Shown in pieces: positions 9,103 through 17,827 of a stretch of 64,000 nt of DNA. This DNA comes from Paenibacillus sp. SY21-1. Its GTDB lineage: Bacteria > Bacillota > Bacilli > Paenibacillales > Paenibacillaceae. The first letter of the stretch is position 1; each line of letters begins with the position of its first letter. Location: assembly GCF_005222705.1 (NCBI RefSeq), contig NZ_STGF01000029.1, positions 1 to 64,000 on the forward strand, in the 5' to 3' direction. The translations under genes were made by a program, and so were the position numbers. The notes beneath the pieces were generated by a model, which ran no database searches, was not told where the DNA came from, and saw only the letters and a program-made list of their open reading frames with translations.

Positions 9103-9168
9103 CGCGCTTAGATGTCCGACCGTCAACGGCTGCTTACGGGGCAGCGACCTTCGGCAACCGATATAAGA

Positions 9169-9212
9169 ATCCTGTCCCACGGCCTGCACAGGCATTGGAC
9201 GGGATTTTTTTT
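9169..9212 (+). terminator. Terminator after yvoF
   Basis: The stem ATCCTGTCCCA/TTGGACGGGAT (with G-U pairs) is followed by eight T. It separates the hprK operon from the histidine operon, which are contiguous in B. subtilis. Confidence 0.85.
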
Positions 9213-9232
9213 GACCGATAAGCGTTTATATG

Positions 9233-9297
9233 TTTAACGAGAAATGTTACCTTTGCTGCTGGAAGGACGGTGTCAGCCGTTCCCGCTTGGCCATAGG
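9233..9297 (+). repeat. Dispersed intergenic element, copy C
   Basis: A ~65-bp intergenic sequence related to copies at 21729, 33848 and 49924 (and partly 57489). The shared pattern is a GAAAYG block, a short hairpin around GACGG, then AGCCGTT and CGCTTG. This copy is diverged: the second hairpin is imperfect. It lies upstream of the his promoter. Confidence 0.5.
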
Positions 9298-9340
9298 CTT
9301 GGCGCGACGATGGCTGCATCAACTTGGGTTGCTGTTCTGC

Positions 9341-9370
9341 TTGACTCTACCTTAAAAATCATGCTATTAT
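9341..9370 (+). promoter_or_regulatory. Sigma-A-type promoter of the his operon
   Basis: TTGACT and TATTAT are separated by 18 bases; the start would be near 9377, giving a ~70-nt leader. The leader contains no recognisable T-box or other riboswitch. Confidence 0.75.
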
Positions 9371-9447
9371 TACGTCTAAATCTTTAATTTGTTAGCATGG
9401 TAATATGGTAGTGCTTTAACATAATAAAGTATGCGAAGGTGAATATA

Positions 9448-10683
9448 ATGTCTAAACCAAAAGTGTTTGAAAAACCGGCGGGTCTTAAAGATTATTTGCC
9501 CGGTGCAGTAGCTAAGCTGCGCCATATTGAGCGTCAAGTGCTGGCCTGCATGCAAGGCTGGGGCTATGAGCAAATCATTACCCCAACGATGGAGTTTTAC
9601 GATACGGTTGGGGTGGCCAGCTCGACCTCGGATCAGAAGCTGTTCAAGCTGCTTAACAATCGCGGAACTACGCTGGTGCTGCGCTCCGATATGACCGCAC
9701 CGATTGCGCGGGTCGTATCGTCGCTGCTTAAAAGCTCGGACTTCCCGCAGCGCCTTTCTTACCATTCCAACGTATTCCGGTCGATTGAGGAGGAAGCGGG
9801 CCGCGAGGCTGAATTTTTCCAGACGGGCGTTGAGCTTGTCGGCGATTCCTCTGCGGAAGCGGACGCGGAGGTTGTGGCGCTTGCGATTGCTTCCTTAAAG
9901 GCGGCGGGCGTTGAACGGTTCAAAATTGCGATCGGGCATGTCGGTTTCCTGAACGGCTTGCTGGAGGAAATGCTGCCGAATCGCGCCCATGAGCAGGAGC
10001 TGCTCAAAAGCTGTTTGTTAGGGCGTGACTATGTCGGGTATCGGCAGCAGCTGCGCGATTTGGCGTTGGATGCAGCGGTTCAAGCCGAGCTTGAGGGCAT
10101 TCTCAGGCTGCGCGGCGGTCAGGAAATTTGCGATCAGGCGCTCAAGCTGAGCGGCGATGCGACGGCGCGCACGTCGATACAGCATCTATGCGAAATTTGG
10201 GATGTGCTGAAGGCTTACGGCGTTAGCGAGTATGTCATGATCGATCTGACGATGATCGGCGATTTTTCCTATTATACAGGAATGACGTTTGAAGGGTATG
10301 CGGCGGATTTGGGCTTCCCGGTGGTAAGCGGAGGACGCTACGACAACCTGCTTGCCCAGTTCGGAAGACCGGCCCCGGCGACCGGCTTCGCGATGAAGAC
10401 GACGCGCGTATTGGAGCTATTGGGTGATCCTGAGGAGTCGCAGGCGGCTCGCACGCTCATCGTATACGACGCCCAAGGACGCGCGGCTGCGCTTCAGAAG
10501 GCGCAAGAGCTGCGGGCAGCGGGCGCGCATGTCGTGACGGAGCGGATTGAAGCGGAAGAGCAATCGTCTGCCATTGCACAGAAGGCGAATGGGAACGAAA
10601 CGACATTTTCGTATAAGGGCGTTGTATATTCGGGGCTATTGGCCTATACGGCGCTAAGCAGCAAGGGAGGCAGCAGTCAATGA
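9448..10683 (+). CDS. hisZ: ATP phosphoribosyltransferase regulatory subunit HisZ
   Basis: A 411-residue catalytically inactive paralogue of histidyl-tRNA synthetase that forms an octamer with short-form HisG and confers histidine feedback inhibition. Class II synthetase features are visible: PAGLKDYLPG at the start, LVLRSDMTAPIARVV (motif 2 region), and YTGMTFEGYA. The ATG at 9448 follows GAAGGTG; the upstream in-frame GTG at 9439 has no RBS. It is the first gene of hisZGDBHF(IE)J and overlaps hisG by an ATGA junction. Confidence 0.94.
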   Translation: MSKPKVFEKPAGLKDYLPGAVAKLRHIERQVLACMQGWGYEQIITPTMEFYDTVGVASSTSDQKLFKLLNNRGTTLVLRSDMTAPIARVVSSLLKSSDFPQRLSYHSNVFRSIEEEAGREAEFFQTGVELVGDSSAEADAEVVALAIASLKAAGVERFKIAIGHVGFLNGLLEEMLPNRAHEQELLKSCLLGRDYVGYRQQLRDLALDAAVQAELEGILRLRGGQEICDQALKLSGDATARTSIQHLCEIWDVLKAYGVSEYVMIDLTMIGDFSYYTGMTFEGYAADLGFPVVSGGRYDNLLAQFGRPAPATGFAMKTTRVLELLGDPEESQAARTLIVYDAQGRAAALQKAQELRAAGAHVVTERIEAEEQSSAIAQKANGNETTFSYKGVVYSGLLAYTALSSKGGSSQ

Positions 10684-11324
10684 GCGGAACAGGGAAGGAA
10701 ATTCTGAAGGTCGCTATGCCAAAAGGGCGTATCTACAAGCAAGCGTCAAAGCTGTTCCGTGAAGCGGGATTGCCGATTCCAAGCGATTTTGACGATACGC
10801 GGAAGCTGATTATCGAACTGCCCGAGGCCGGCATGGAATTTATTATGGCGAAGCCGGTCGATGTGCCGACCTATGTCGAATACGGTGTGGCAGACATCGG
10901 AATCGTGGGCAAAGACGTGCTGATGGAAGAGAACAAGGACGTGTACGAATTGCTGGATCTGGGCATCGCCAAATGCCGCATGTCGGTCATCGGGCTCCCT
11001 GACTGGAAGCCGGTTATTAATCCGCGCGTCGCAACGAAATATCCGAATGTCGCTTCGGCTTATTTCCGCGAGCAAGGGCAGCAGGTCGAAGTCATCAAGC
11101 TGAATGGCTCAATCGAGCTTGCGCCGATGATCGGCTTGGCTGACCGCATCGTCGATATGGTGGAGACGGGGCAGACGCTGCGCGAGAACGGACTTGTCGA
11201 GATGGAGTCGATTTTCGGCATAACGAGCAGGCTGATCGCCAACCGGGTTAGCTACCGTATGAAGAACGAGGAGATTCAGGGCTTGTGCGATCTGCTGCAG
11301 GAGACGCTGGCCGCTAGAGTATAG
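10680..11324 (+). CDS. hisG: ATP phosphoribosyltransferase catalytic subunit, short form
   Basis: A 214-residue HisG-S that condenses ATP with PRPP in the first step of histidine synthesis. It has the two periplasmic-binding-like lobes but not the C-terminal ACT-like domain, so it depends on HisZ. The motif GIVGKDVL (about residue 77) and DRIVDMVETGQTLRENGL are typical. The start overlaps the hisZ stop codon. The following 179-base gap to hisD is longer than other gaps in the operon and shows no clear gene. Confidence 0.96.
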   Translation: MSGTGKEILKVAMPKGRIYKQASKLFREAGLPIPSDFDDTRKLIIELPEAGMEFIMAKPVDVPTYVEYGVADIGIVGKDVLMEENKDVYELLDLGIAKCRMSVIGLPDWKPVINPRVATKYPNVASAYFREQGQQVEVIKLNGSIELAPMIGLADRIVDMVETGQTLRENGLVEMESIFGITSRLIANRVSYRMKNEEIQGLCDLLQETLAARV

Positions 11325-11503
11325 AGAAGAGAAGTGGAGCAGGTGTGGGCCGGGGCGTTAAGCGCGGCGGGTGGAGCATTCCGGCTGAGTTGCGCTTGCT
11401 GCGGCAAGCAGGCTGGGCAGAATACGCTTCCGGCACTCCTAACTGCCGCTATAGTTGCCAGCTTCATGAAAGATAACGCAAAGGTTAAGGAGGAGCGCGA
11501 GCG

Positions 11504-12805
11504 ATGCGAATTATGCGAGCGGAAGAGTTTGGGTTGAAGCGCGAGGTGGAATACGGGACGCCGGAGCAAAATGAAGCGGCCCTCAAAATCGTCGCAGATG
11601 TGAAGGCCGAAGGGGATGCGGCATTGCTGCGCTACACGGAGCAGCATGACCGCGTGAAGCTGAATGCGGCGTCGCTGCGCGTGACGGAGCAGGAAATTAT
11701 GTCGGCGTACGAGCTTGTCGAGGCCGATTTTCTTGTGGCGATCCGTGAGGCGGCCGCCAACATAAGAGCCTTCCACGAGAAGCAGAAGCGCAACTCGTGG
11801 ATGGATCTGCAGCCGGACGGGACGCTGCTCGGGCAAATTCTGCGCCCGCTGGCGCGCGTCGGCGTGTATGTGCCCGGCGGCAAGGCGGCGTATCCGTCGT
11901 CCGTGCTGATGAACGTGATTCCGGCGCAGGTAGCCGGCGTGCCGGAGATCGTTATGGTGACGCCGCCGGCAACAGGCGGCAAGGAGGGCATCGACCCGTA
12001 CATTCTGGTTGCCGCCGCGGAAGCGGGCGTTAAGGAAATGTATCGGGTCGGCGGCGCTCAGGCGGTGGCCGCGCTAGCGTACGGCACCGAGACAATTGCC
12101 CCGGTTGACAAAATTTGCGGACCGGGCAACATCTACGTGGCGCTGGCGAAGCGCGCCGTATTCGGAGCCGTCGATATCGACAGCATCGCCGGTCCAAGCG
12201 AAATTGTCGTGCTGGCCGACGATTCAGCCGATCCCGCGTATATTGCGGCGGATCTGCTGAGCCAGGCGGAGCACGACGAGATGGCGTCGGCGATTCTCAT
12301 AACGCCGTCGCAACGGCTTGCAGAGCTGGTCGCGGCCGAGGTGGAGCGCCAGCTTGCGGTTCTGCCGCGCCGCGACATTGCGAGCGCCTCGATCGACAGC
12401 TACGGCGCCGTGCTGATCGTCGATTCGCTGGAAGCGGGAATCGACGTCGTTAACCAGCTTGCACCCGAGCATCTGGAGGTGCTCACCGAAGATCCGATGC
12501 GTCTGCTGGGACTGATTCAGAACGCCGGCGCGATTTTCCTCGGTCCGTACAGCTCGGAGCCGGTGGGGGATTATTTTGCAGGGCCGAATCACATTATTCC
12601 GACAAACGGAACGGCTCGTTTCTCGTCGCCAGTCAATGTCGACGATTTTCTCAAAAAATCCAGCCTGATCTACTACAGCAAGGAAGCGCTGCTCGCAAAC
12701 GGCGACAAAATCATGACGCTGGCCCGCCATGAAGGGCTGGAGGGGCATGCAAGGGCAATCGAGGTCAGGCTGGAGAAGGAACGTGACGGCAAGGCAAAAG
12801 GCTGA
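11504..12805 (+). CDS. hisD: Histidinol dehydrogenase
   Basis: A 433-residue zinc enzyme that oxidises L-histidinol to histidine in two NAD-dependent steps. Conserved elements include YVPGGKAAYPSSVLMN, VGGAQAVAALAYGTE, KICGPGN, the GPSEI segment, a zinc-ligand region LSQAEHDEMASA, and the catalytic EHLE. AAGGAGGAG lies 8 bases before the ATG. Length is normal for the family. Confidence 0.97.
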   Translation: MRIMRAEEFGLKREVEYGTPEQNEAALKIVADVKAEGDAALLRYTEQHDRVKLNAASLRVTEQEIMSAYELVEADFLVAIREAAANIRAFHEKQKRNSWMDLQPDGTLLGQILRPLARVGVYVPGGKAAYPSSVLMNVIPAQVAGVPEIVMVTPPATGGKEGIDPYILVAAAEAGVKEMYRVGGAQAVAALAYGTETIAPVDKICGPGNIYVALAKRAVFGAVDIDSIAGPSEIVVLADDSADPAYIAADLLSQAEHDEMASAILITPSQRLAELVAAEVERQLAVLPRRDIASASIDSYGAVLIVDSLEAGIDVVNQLAPEHLEVLTEDPMRLLGLIQNAGAIFLGPYSSEPVGDYFAGPNHIIPTNGTARFSSPVNVDDFLKKSSLIYYSKEALLANGDKIMTLARHEGLEGHARAIEVRLEKERDGKAKG

Positions 12806-12880
12806 AGCTGAACGGTCGACTTTTTTCTACTATTCATACATTTAACCTGTATATATATTGCGGAGAAAGAAGGAATCAAG

Positions 12881-13480
12881 GTGTCGGAAAACAAAATTCG
12901 CGAGGCTTCAGTCGCTCGCAAAACGAATGAGACGGATATCAAGCTTACCTTTGCGGTAGACGGAACCGGAGAAACCAAGATCGATACGGATGTGCCGTTC
13001 CTGAATCACATGCTGGATCTGTTCACGAAGCACGGCCAGTTCAATCTGGAAGTGGAAGCGCGCGGCGACATCGACATTGATGATCACCATACGGTCGAGG
13101 ATATCGGCATTTGCATCGGCCAGACGCTCCGTGAGGCGCTTGGCGACAAGAAGGGCATTAAACGGTATGCCAGCGTATTCGTGCCGATGGATGAAGCGCT
13201 CGCCCAGGTTATTATCGATGTGAGCAACCGGCCGCATTTTGAATATCGTGCCGAATATCCGTCTGCCCAGGTCGGCAGCTTCTCGACGGAGCTTGTGCAT
13301 GAGTTTCTGTGGAAGCTGGCGCTGGAATCGCGGATCACGCTCCACGTCATCGTTCACTACGGCAAAAACACGCATCATATGATTGAAGCGGTGTTCAAAG
13401 CGCTTGGCCGCGCGCTTGACGAAGCGACAAGCATCGATCCTCGCGTACAAGGAGTGCCTTCAACGAAAGGAGTGCTCTAA
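12881..13480 (+). CDS. hisB: Imidazoleglycerol-phosphate dehydratase
   Basis: A 199-residue monofunctional IGPD, a Mn-dependent enzyme that dehydrates IGP to imidazole-acetol phosphate. Both metal-binding His clusters are present: DDHHTVED near residue 67 and THHMIEA near residue 165. The GTG at 12881 is preceded by GAAAGAAGG. No phosphatase domain is fused; HisJ supplies that activity. Confidence 0.97.
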   Translation: MSENKIREASVARKTNETDIKLTFAVDGTGETKIDTDVPFLNHMLDLFTKHGQFNLEVEARGDIDIDDHHTVEDIGICIGQTLREALGDKKGIKRYASVFVPMDEALAQVIIDVSNRPHFEYRAEYPSAQVGSFSTELVHEFLWKLALESRITLHVIVHYGKNTHHMIEAVFKALGRALDEATSIDPRVQGVPSTKGVL

Positions 13481-13481
13481 C

Positions 13482-14093
13482 ATGATCGCAATTATCGACT
13501 ACGGCATGGGCAACCTGCACAGTGTCAGCAAAGCGGTGGAGCGGCTTGGCTATGAAACGGTCGTGACGGCAGACCCTCAAACGATTCTGTCGGCGGACGG
13601 AGCTATTCTGCCCGGCGTCGGCGCTTTTGGAGATGCGATGCAGAACCTGCGCGAAACCGGGCTGGACGAGACGGCGAAACAATTCGCCGCGACCGGCAAG
13701 CCGATGCTAGGCATTTGTCTGGGCATGCAGCTGCTGTTCGCCGAAAGCGACGAATACGGCACGCATGAAGGGCTTGGATTATTGCCCGGCAAGGTCATCC
13801 GCTTTGAAGGCGACTATAAAATTCCGCATATGGGCTGGAACAAGCTGGACTTTGTGCAGGGCAAGTCTCCCCTGTTTAACGGCGTGACCGGCGGGCATGT
13901 GTATTTCGTCCATTCCTTCCACGCGAAGCCGGAGCTTGTAGGCGATCTGCTCGCCACGACTGAATATTATCAGCAGGTGACGGCGATCGTGGGCCGCGAA
14001 CGGCTGTTCGGCATGCAATTTCATCCGGAAAAAAGCGGTGAGCTGGGCATGCAGCTGTTGGGCAACTTTTTGGCGCTGACGAAAACGGCTTGA
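13482..14093 (+). CDS. hisH: Imidazole glycerol phosphate synthase glutaminase subunit
   Basis: A 203-residue class I glutamine amidotransferase that supplies ammonia to HisF. The nucleophile is Cys79 in GICLGMQ; the His-Glu pair is in FHPEKSG near the C-terminus. The ATG at 13482 has AAAGGAG 8 bases upstream and follows the hisB stop by one base. In related genomes hisA would be expected immediately after this gene, but it is absent here. Confidence 0.96.
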   Translation: MIAIIDYGMGNLHSVSKAVERLGYETVVTADPQTILSADGAILPGVGAFGDAMQNLRETGLDETAKQFAATGKPMLGICLGMQLLFAESDEYGTHEGLGLLPGKVIRFEGDYKIPHMGWNKLDFVQGKSPLFNGVTGGHVYFVHSFHAKPELVGDLLATTEYYQQVTAIVGRERLFGMQFHPEKSGELGMQLLGNFLALTKTA

Positions 14094-14149
14094 GCAACAG
14101 CTGCGGCTGTGTAAACAGTCCGAGAACCATAATGTGTTCTCTGCCGCAG

Positions 14150-14183
14150 GAGCGGCTTGAAAGCATGACTTTCCAAGCCGCTC
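14150..14183 (+). other. Strong hairpin in the hisH-hisF gap, where hisA is missing
   Basis: The 190-base gap contains a near-perfect hairpin: GAGCGGCTTG pairs with CAAGCCGCTC, extended by AAAG/CTTT. There is no immediate T run, so it is not a standard terminator, although GGCTTTTT follows 15 bases later. The gap contains no hisA-like coding sequence that I can see in any frame. Confidence 0.6.
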
Positions 14184-14283
14184 TTGCGCTCTGGCTTTTT
14201 CGCGGCTAGCTGGGCAAAGGGCTTCAAACCATTCAATAACAAATTCGGAGCGCGTCTATAGGCTCTAAAAAGGAGGGGACGAC

Positions 14284-15042
14284 ATGCTGGCAAAACGTAT
14301 AATACCGTGTCTGGATGTGAAGGATGGCCGTGTCGTCAAGGGCGTCAATTTCGTGAACCTGCGCGATGCTGGCGATCCGGTCGAGCTGGCTGCCACGTAC
14401 GACAAGGAAGGCGCGGATGAGCTGGTATTCCTTGATATTTCCGCATCGGTTGAAGGGCGAGCGACGATGATTGAGGTCGTCAAGCGGACCGCGGGCGAAA
14501 TTACGATACCGTTCACCGTGGGCGGCGGCATTTCCCATGTGGACGATATGAAGCGGCTGCTGCGCGCAGGCGCCGACAAGATCGGCATTAATACGGCTGC
14601 GGTCAAAAATCCGTCGCTGGTCAAGGATGGAGCGCGGAAGTTCGGCTCGCAATGCATCGTTGTAGCCATCGATGCGAAGTTTAATGCCGAATGGGGCGAA
14701 TGGGAAGTGTATACCCATGGAGGCCGTCAAACGACAGGCATCAAGGCGCTGGAATGGGCGCGCGAAGTGGAGCGGCTTGGAGCCGGGGAAATTTTGCTGA
14801 CCAGCATGGATGCGGATGGAACGAAGGACGGCTTTGATATCAAGCTGACCAAGGCGGTGTCGGAATCGCTGGGCATTCCGGTAATCGCATCCGGGGGAGC
14901 GGGCCGCATCGAGCACTTTAACGAGGTTTTCCAGCAGGCGAGCGCGGACGCGGCGCTGGCGGCGACCATTTTCCACTATAAAGAGATGACGATCCGTGAA
15001 GTGAAGGACGATTTGCGGACGAAGGGAGTAGAAGTGCGATGA
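14284..15042 (+). CDS. hisF: Imidazole glycerol phosphate synthase cyclase subunit
   Basis: A 252-residue (beta/alpha)8 barrel that converts PRFAR plus ammonia to IGP and AICAR. Catalytic Asp11 lies in CLDVKDG and the second catalytic Asp near residue 130 in VAIDAK. Phosphate-binding FTVGGGI and ASGGAG are present. AAAAAGGAGG precedes the ATG. It is HisF and not HisA: it has LAKRIIPCLDV at the start and the FNAEWGEWEVYTHGG segment typical of HisF. Confidence 0.97.
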   Translation: MLAKRIIPCLDVKDGRVVKGVNFVNLRDAGDPVELAATYDKEGADELVFLDISASVEGRATMIEVVKRTAGEITIPFTVGGGISHVDDMKRLLRAGADKIGINTAAVKNPSLVKDGARKFGSQCIVVAIDAKFNAEWGEWEVYTHGGRQTTGIKALEWAREVERLGAGEILLTSMDADGTKDGFDIKLTKAVSESLGIPVIASGGAGRIEHFNEVFQQASADAALAATIFHYKEMTIREVKDDLRTKGVEVR

Positions 15043-15755
15043 CAGAGCTGGTTAGTGCATATGCCGGAAGCGACGCGTCCAAAAAAAGCGCATCCGAGCT
15101 GGAAGCCGCCATTAAATGGGATGAGAACGGACTTGTTCCCGCTATTGTGCAGGATGCGCAAAGCAAGGAAGTGCTTATGATGGCCTATATGAACCGCGAA
15201 TCGCTGCAGCTATCCGTTCAGAACGGAGTGACCTGGTTCTGGAGCCGTTCCCGCGGCGAGCTGTGGAATAAAGGCGCGACGAGCGGCCATACCCAGCAAA
15301 TTGTATCCATGTCGTATGACTGCGACGGCGATACGTTGCTGGTCAAGGTCAATCAGCAGGGCCCGGCTTGCCATACCGGCAGCTACAGCTGTTTTTTTAA
15401 CCCGATTGAGGTTGAAGGAGCAACGGTCAGCGGGGAGCCGACGGCTGATCGCTTCGCCACGCTGAGCAAGCTGGAGACGGTAATCGCCAAGCGGCATGCA
15501 GAGCGTCCGGAAGGCTCCTATACGACCTATTTGTTCGATAAAGGCGTCGATAAAATATTGAAAAAGGTCGGCGAGGAAGCGTCGGAGGTCATTATTGCCG
15601 CTAAAAATAAAGACAACGACGAGCTGCGCAGCGAGACGGGGGATCTGATCTTTCATCTGATGGTGCTGCTTCGCGAACGCGGCCTCCCGCTTGACGATGT
15701 CATTGCGGAGATCGAGAGCCGGCACGGCAAGCCTACGACCAACAAAATGAGATAA
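15039..15755 (+). CDS. hisI: Bifunctional phosphoribosyl-AMP cyclohydrolase / phosphoribosyl-ATP pyrophosphatase
   Basis: A 238-residue HisIE fusion catalysing steps 2 and 3 of histidine synthesis. The PRA-CH domain (about 20-125) has WFWSRSR, the metal-binding DCDGD, and a Cys ligand pair around CHTGSYSC. The PRA-PH domain (about 140-235) has a MazG-like helical core with EEASEVIIAAKN and ETGDLIFHL. It overlaps hisF by four bases. Confidence 0.96.
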   Translation: MTELVSAYAGSDASKKSASELEAAIKWDENGLVPAIVQDAQSKEVLMMAYMNRESLQLSVQNGVTWFWSRSRGELWNKGATSGHTQQIVSMSYDCDGDTLLVKVNQQGPACHTGSYSCFFNPIEVEGATVSGEPTADRFATLSKLETVIAKRHAERPEGSYTTYLFDKGVDKILKKVGEEASEVIIAAKNKDNDELRSETGDLIFHLMVLLRERGLPLDDVIAEIESRHGKPTTNKMR

Positions 15756-15809
15756 CGAGTCAAGAAGCTTCGCGGAATTGAATTATATAAGGAAAGGCCG
15801 GTACCGCCT

Positions 15810-16616
15810 ATGTTTATCGACTATCATACGCATCATGCCCGTTGCGGCCACGCGGTCGGCGAGCTTGAGGAATACGTCAAGAGAGGCATTGAGATTGGTC
15901 TGGCGCAGATCGGCCTCTCCGATCACATGCCGCTGCTTCACGTTGATCCGGCGACCTATTACCCGGAAATGGCGATGCCGATGGAGGAGCTTCCCCGATA
16001 TGTTGAGGAATGCCTCTCCCTCAAGGAAAAGTACAAGGGCCAAATCGACGTTCGCGTCGGTCTGGAGGGCGATTACATCGAAGGCTGCGAGGAGCAAATC
16101 GCGGCGATTGTCAACGCTTATCCTTGGGACTATGTGATCGGCTCCGTGCATTTTCTGGGCGAGTGGGACATTACCGATTTCCGGCAAACGCATGGCTGGG
16201 AGGGACGCGATCGTCTGGCCGTGTACGAGCGCTATTATGATGCGATCGCCAAAGCGGCGGCTACCGGCTTCTATGACTACATCGGCCATATCGACGTGAT
16301 CAAGAGGTTCGGCTTCAAGCCCGAGGAGGACGTCACTCATCTGGAGAATGCTGCGCTTGAGGCGGTTAGGCGCCACGGGATGGCGATTGAGCTTAATGCG
16401 TCCGGCCTGCGGACTCCTGCAGCCGAAATGTTTCCCAGTCAGAGAATGCTGGCCTATGCCCGCGAGTTGGGCATTCCGATTACGCTTGGCTCGGATGCGC
16501 ATCAGCCGGAACGGCTCGGTCAATATTTGGAGCAGGCGCGCGCGGCGCTCAAAGAGGCGGGCTATACGCAGCTGGCGACATTTAATTGTCGAAAATTAAC
16601 GTTAATTGATTTTTGA
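15810..16616 (+). CDS. hisJ: Histidinol-phosphatase, PHP family
   Basis: A 268-residue PHP-domain phosphatase that converts histidinol phosphate to histidinol. Metal-binding motifs are DYHTHHARCGHA at the N-terminus, SDHMPL near residue 33, GSVHFLGEWDI, IGHIDVIKRFG, and SDAHQPE near the end. GGAAAGG lies upstream of the ATG. It closes the operon and fills the role absent from HisB. The -35 element of the prs promoter overlaps its stop codon. Confidence 0.93.
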   Translation: MFIDYHTHHARCGHAVGELEEYVKRGIEIGLAQIGLSDHMPLLHVDPATYYPEMAMPMEELPRYVEECLSLKEKYKGQIDVRVGLEGDYIEGCEEQIAAIVNAYPWDYVIGSVHFLGEWDITDFRQTHGWEGRDRLAVYERYYDAIAKAAATGFYDYIGHIDVIKRFGFKPEEDVTHLENAALEAVRRHGMAIELNASGLRTPAAEMFPSQRMLAYARELGIPITLGSDAHQPERLGQYLEQARAALKEAGYTQLATFNCRKLTLIDF

Positions 16617-16640
16617 AATATGGCCAATTCAATGTATAAT
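16613..16640 (+). promoter_or_regulatory. Sigma-A-type promoter upstream of prs
   Basis: TTGAAA and TATAAT are 16 bases apart; a TSS near 16647 would give a ~90-nt leader. Confidence 0.7.
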
Positions 16641-16735
16641 AAAGTAGATTAACACTAGCTTGCCGCAAGAATGCGGCAATGACGCGAACATAACGTGTAT
16701 TTAAATTATTTGGTTCTAACGCTCAGGAGGGTATC

Positions 16736-17686
16736 ATGTTAAGCGACAAGGTGCGTATTTTTTCGGGTTCGTCTAATCCGGTATTGGCTCAGAAAATCAG
16801 TGAGGAGCTAGGCTTGACGCTGGGTGCGATTAAGATGTCCCGTTTCAAAAGCGGAGAGATTTACGTGCATTACGAGGAAACGATCCGGAACTGCGACGTA
16901 TTTCTCGTGCAATCCTTCTCCCATCCGATCAACGAGCACTTTGTTGAGCTGATGGTCATGATTGATGCGGCGAAACGTGCATCCGCAAGAACGGTCAACA
17001 TTATCATGCCTTACTACGGCTATGCGCGCCAAGAGCGCAAGGCAGCGCCACGCGAGCCGATTTCGGCAAAAATGCTGGCGGACGTGCTAACGACTGTCGG
17101 CGCGAACCGTGTCATCACGATTGACTTGCATGCACCGGCCATTCAAGGCTTCTTTAACATCCCGGTCGATCATATGACAGCGCTCGACCTGATCAGCGAC
17201 TATCTCAAATCGAAGAACATCAAGAATCCGGTTGTCGTATCCCCGGATGCCGGACGCGCCTCCACGGCGGAGAAGCTGGCGAACTATCTGGATACTTCCT
17301 TTGCGATTATGATCAAGAAGCGTCCTGCTCACAATGAATCGGTCATTACCCACGTTATCGGCGATGTAGAAGGCCAGACACCGATTATAATCGAGGATTT
17401 GATCGATACGGGTTCGACGATTGTCAATGTTGTGGAAGGACTCAAGGAGCGCGGTGCGCTTGATGTGTTTGTATGCGCTACGCACCCTCTTTTCTCAGGT
17501 TCGGCCATTGAGCGTCTGGACCACCCGAGCATTCAGGAGGTTATCGTAACCGACTCCATCAGTTTGCCGGAATCTACGCCTGAGCGCTTTAAGGTGCTGT
17601 CGGTAGCGCCACTGCTGGCCGAAGCAACGCGCATTATTCTTGAAGGCGGCTCTATCAGCACTTTGTTTAAGAACAACGGCGTCTAA
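16736..17686 (+). CDS. prs: Ribose-phosphate pyrophosphokinase
   Basis: A 316-residue PRPP synthase. The ATP-binding flexible loop YARQERKAAPREPI is near residue 100 and the PRPP-binding loop EDLIDTGST near residue 220. It supplies the PRPP used by HisG next door. The protein has the normal class I Prs length. CAGGAGG precedes the ATG. In B. subtilis prs lies elsewhere with glmU, so its position after the his operon is a local arrangement. Confidence 0.96.
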   Translation: MLSDKVRIFSGSSNPVLAQKISEELGLTLGAIKMSRFKSGEIYVHYEETIRNCDVFLVQSFSHPINEHFVELMVMIDAAKRASARTVNIIMPYYGYARQERKAAPREPISAKMLADVLTTVGANRVITIDLHAPAIQGFFNIPVDHMTALDLISDYLKSKNIKNPVVVSPDAGRASTAEKLANYLDTSFAIMIKKRPAHNESVITHVIGDVEGQTPIIIEDLIDTGSTIVNVVEGLKERGALDVFVCATHPLFSGSAIERLDHPSIQEVIVTDSISLPESTPERFKVLSVAPLLAEATRIILEGGSISTLFKNNGV

Positions 17687-17708
17687 ACCGCCAAAAGCAT
17701 AGCATGGC

Positions 17709-17752
17709 TGCGGAAATCGCGGGCGGACCAGTTGCCGCTCGCGATTTCCGCA
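17709..17752 (+). terminator. Long GC-rich hairpin after prs
   Basis: TGCGGAAATCGCG pairs with CGCGATTTCCGCA, and an inner GCGG pairs with CCGC. No T run follows, so it may be a transcript stabiliser or weak terminator. Confidence 0.6.
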
Positions 17753-17782
17753 TATTCCTGCATGTTAGGATGCGTCAGGCTA

Positions 17783-17791
17783 TGGTATAAT
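17783..17791 (+). promoter_or_regulatory. Extended -10 promoter of the TPR-trxB pair
   Basis: TGGTATAAT gives an extended -10 element; no good -35 is visible. A start near 17798 is 30 bases before the ATG. Confidence 0.45.
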
Positions 17792-17827
17792 CTTAGAAAA
17801 ATCGGAAGTACAGGAGGTGCCTTGCCA

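Noticed and set aside
11334..11537. 67-codon Cys-rich frame between hisG and hisD
   Set aside because: It overlaps the hisD start and has no RBS or recognisable family. The hisD start with AAGGAGGAG is far stronger.
14094..14283. Remnant of hisA in the hisH-hisF gap
   Set aside because: I looked for the barrel motifs of HisA in all frames and saw none; the gap is too short and hairpin-dominated.
14233..14976. 247-codon antisense frame opposite hisF
   Set aside because: hisF is certain on the plus strand; the antisense frame is a codon-bias shadow.
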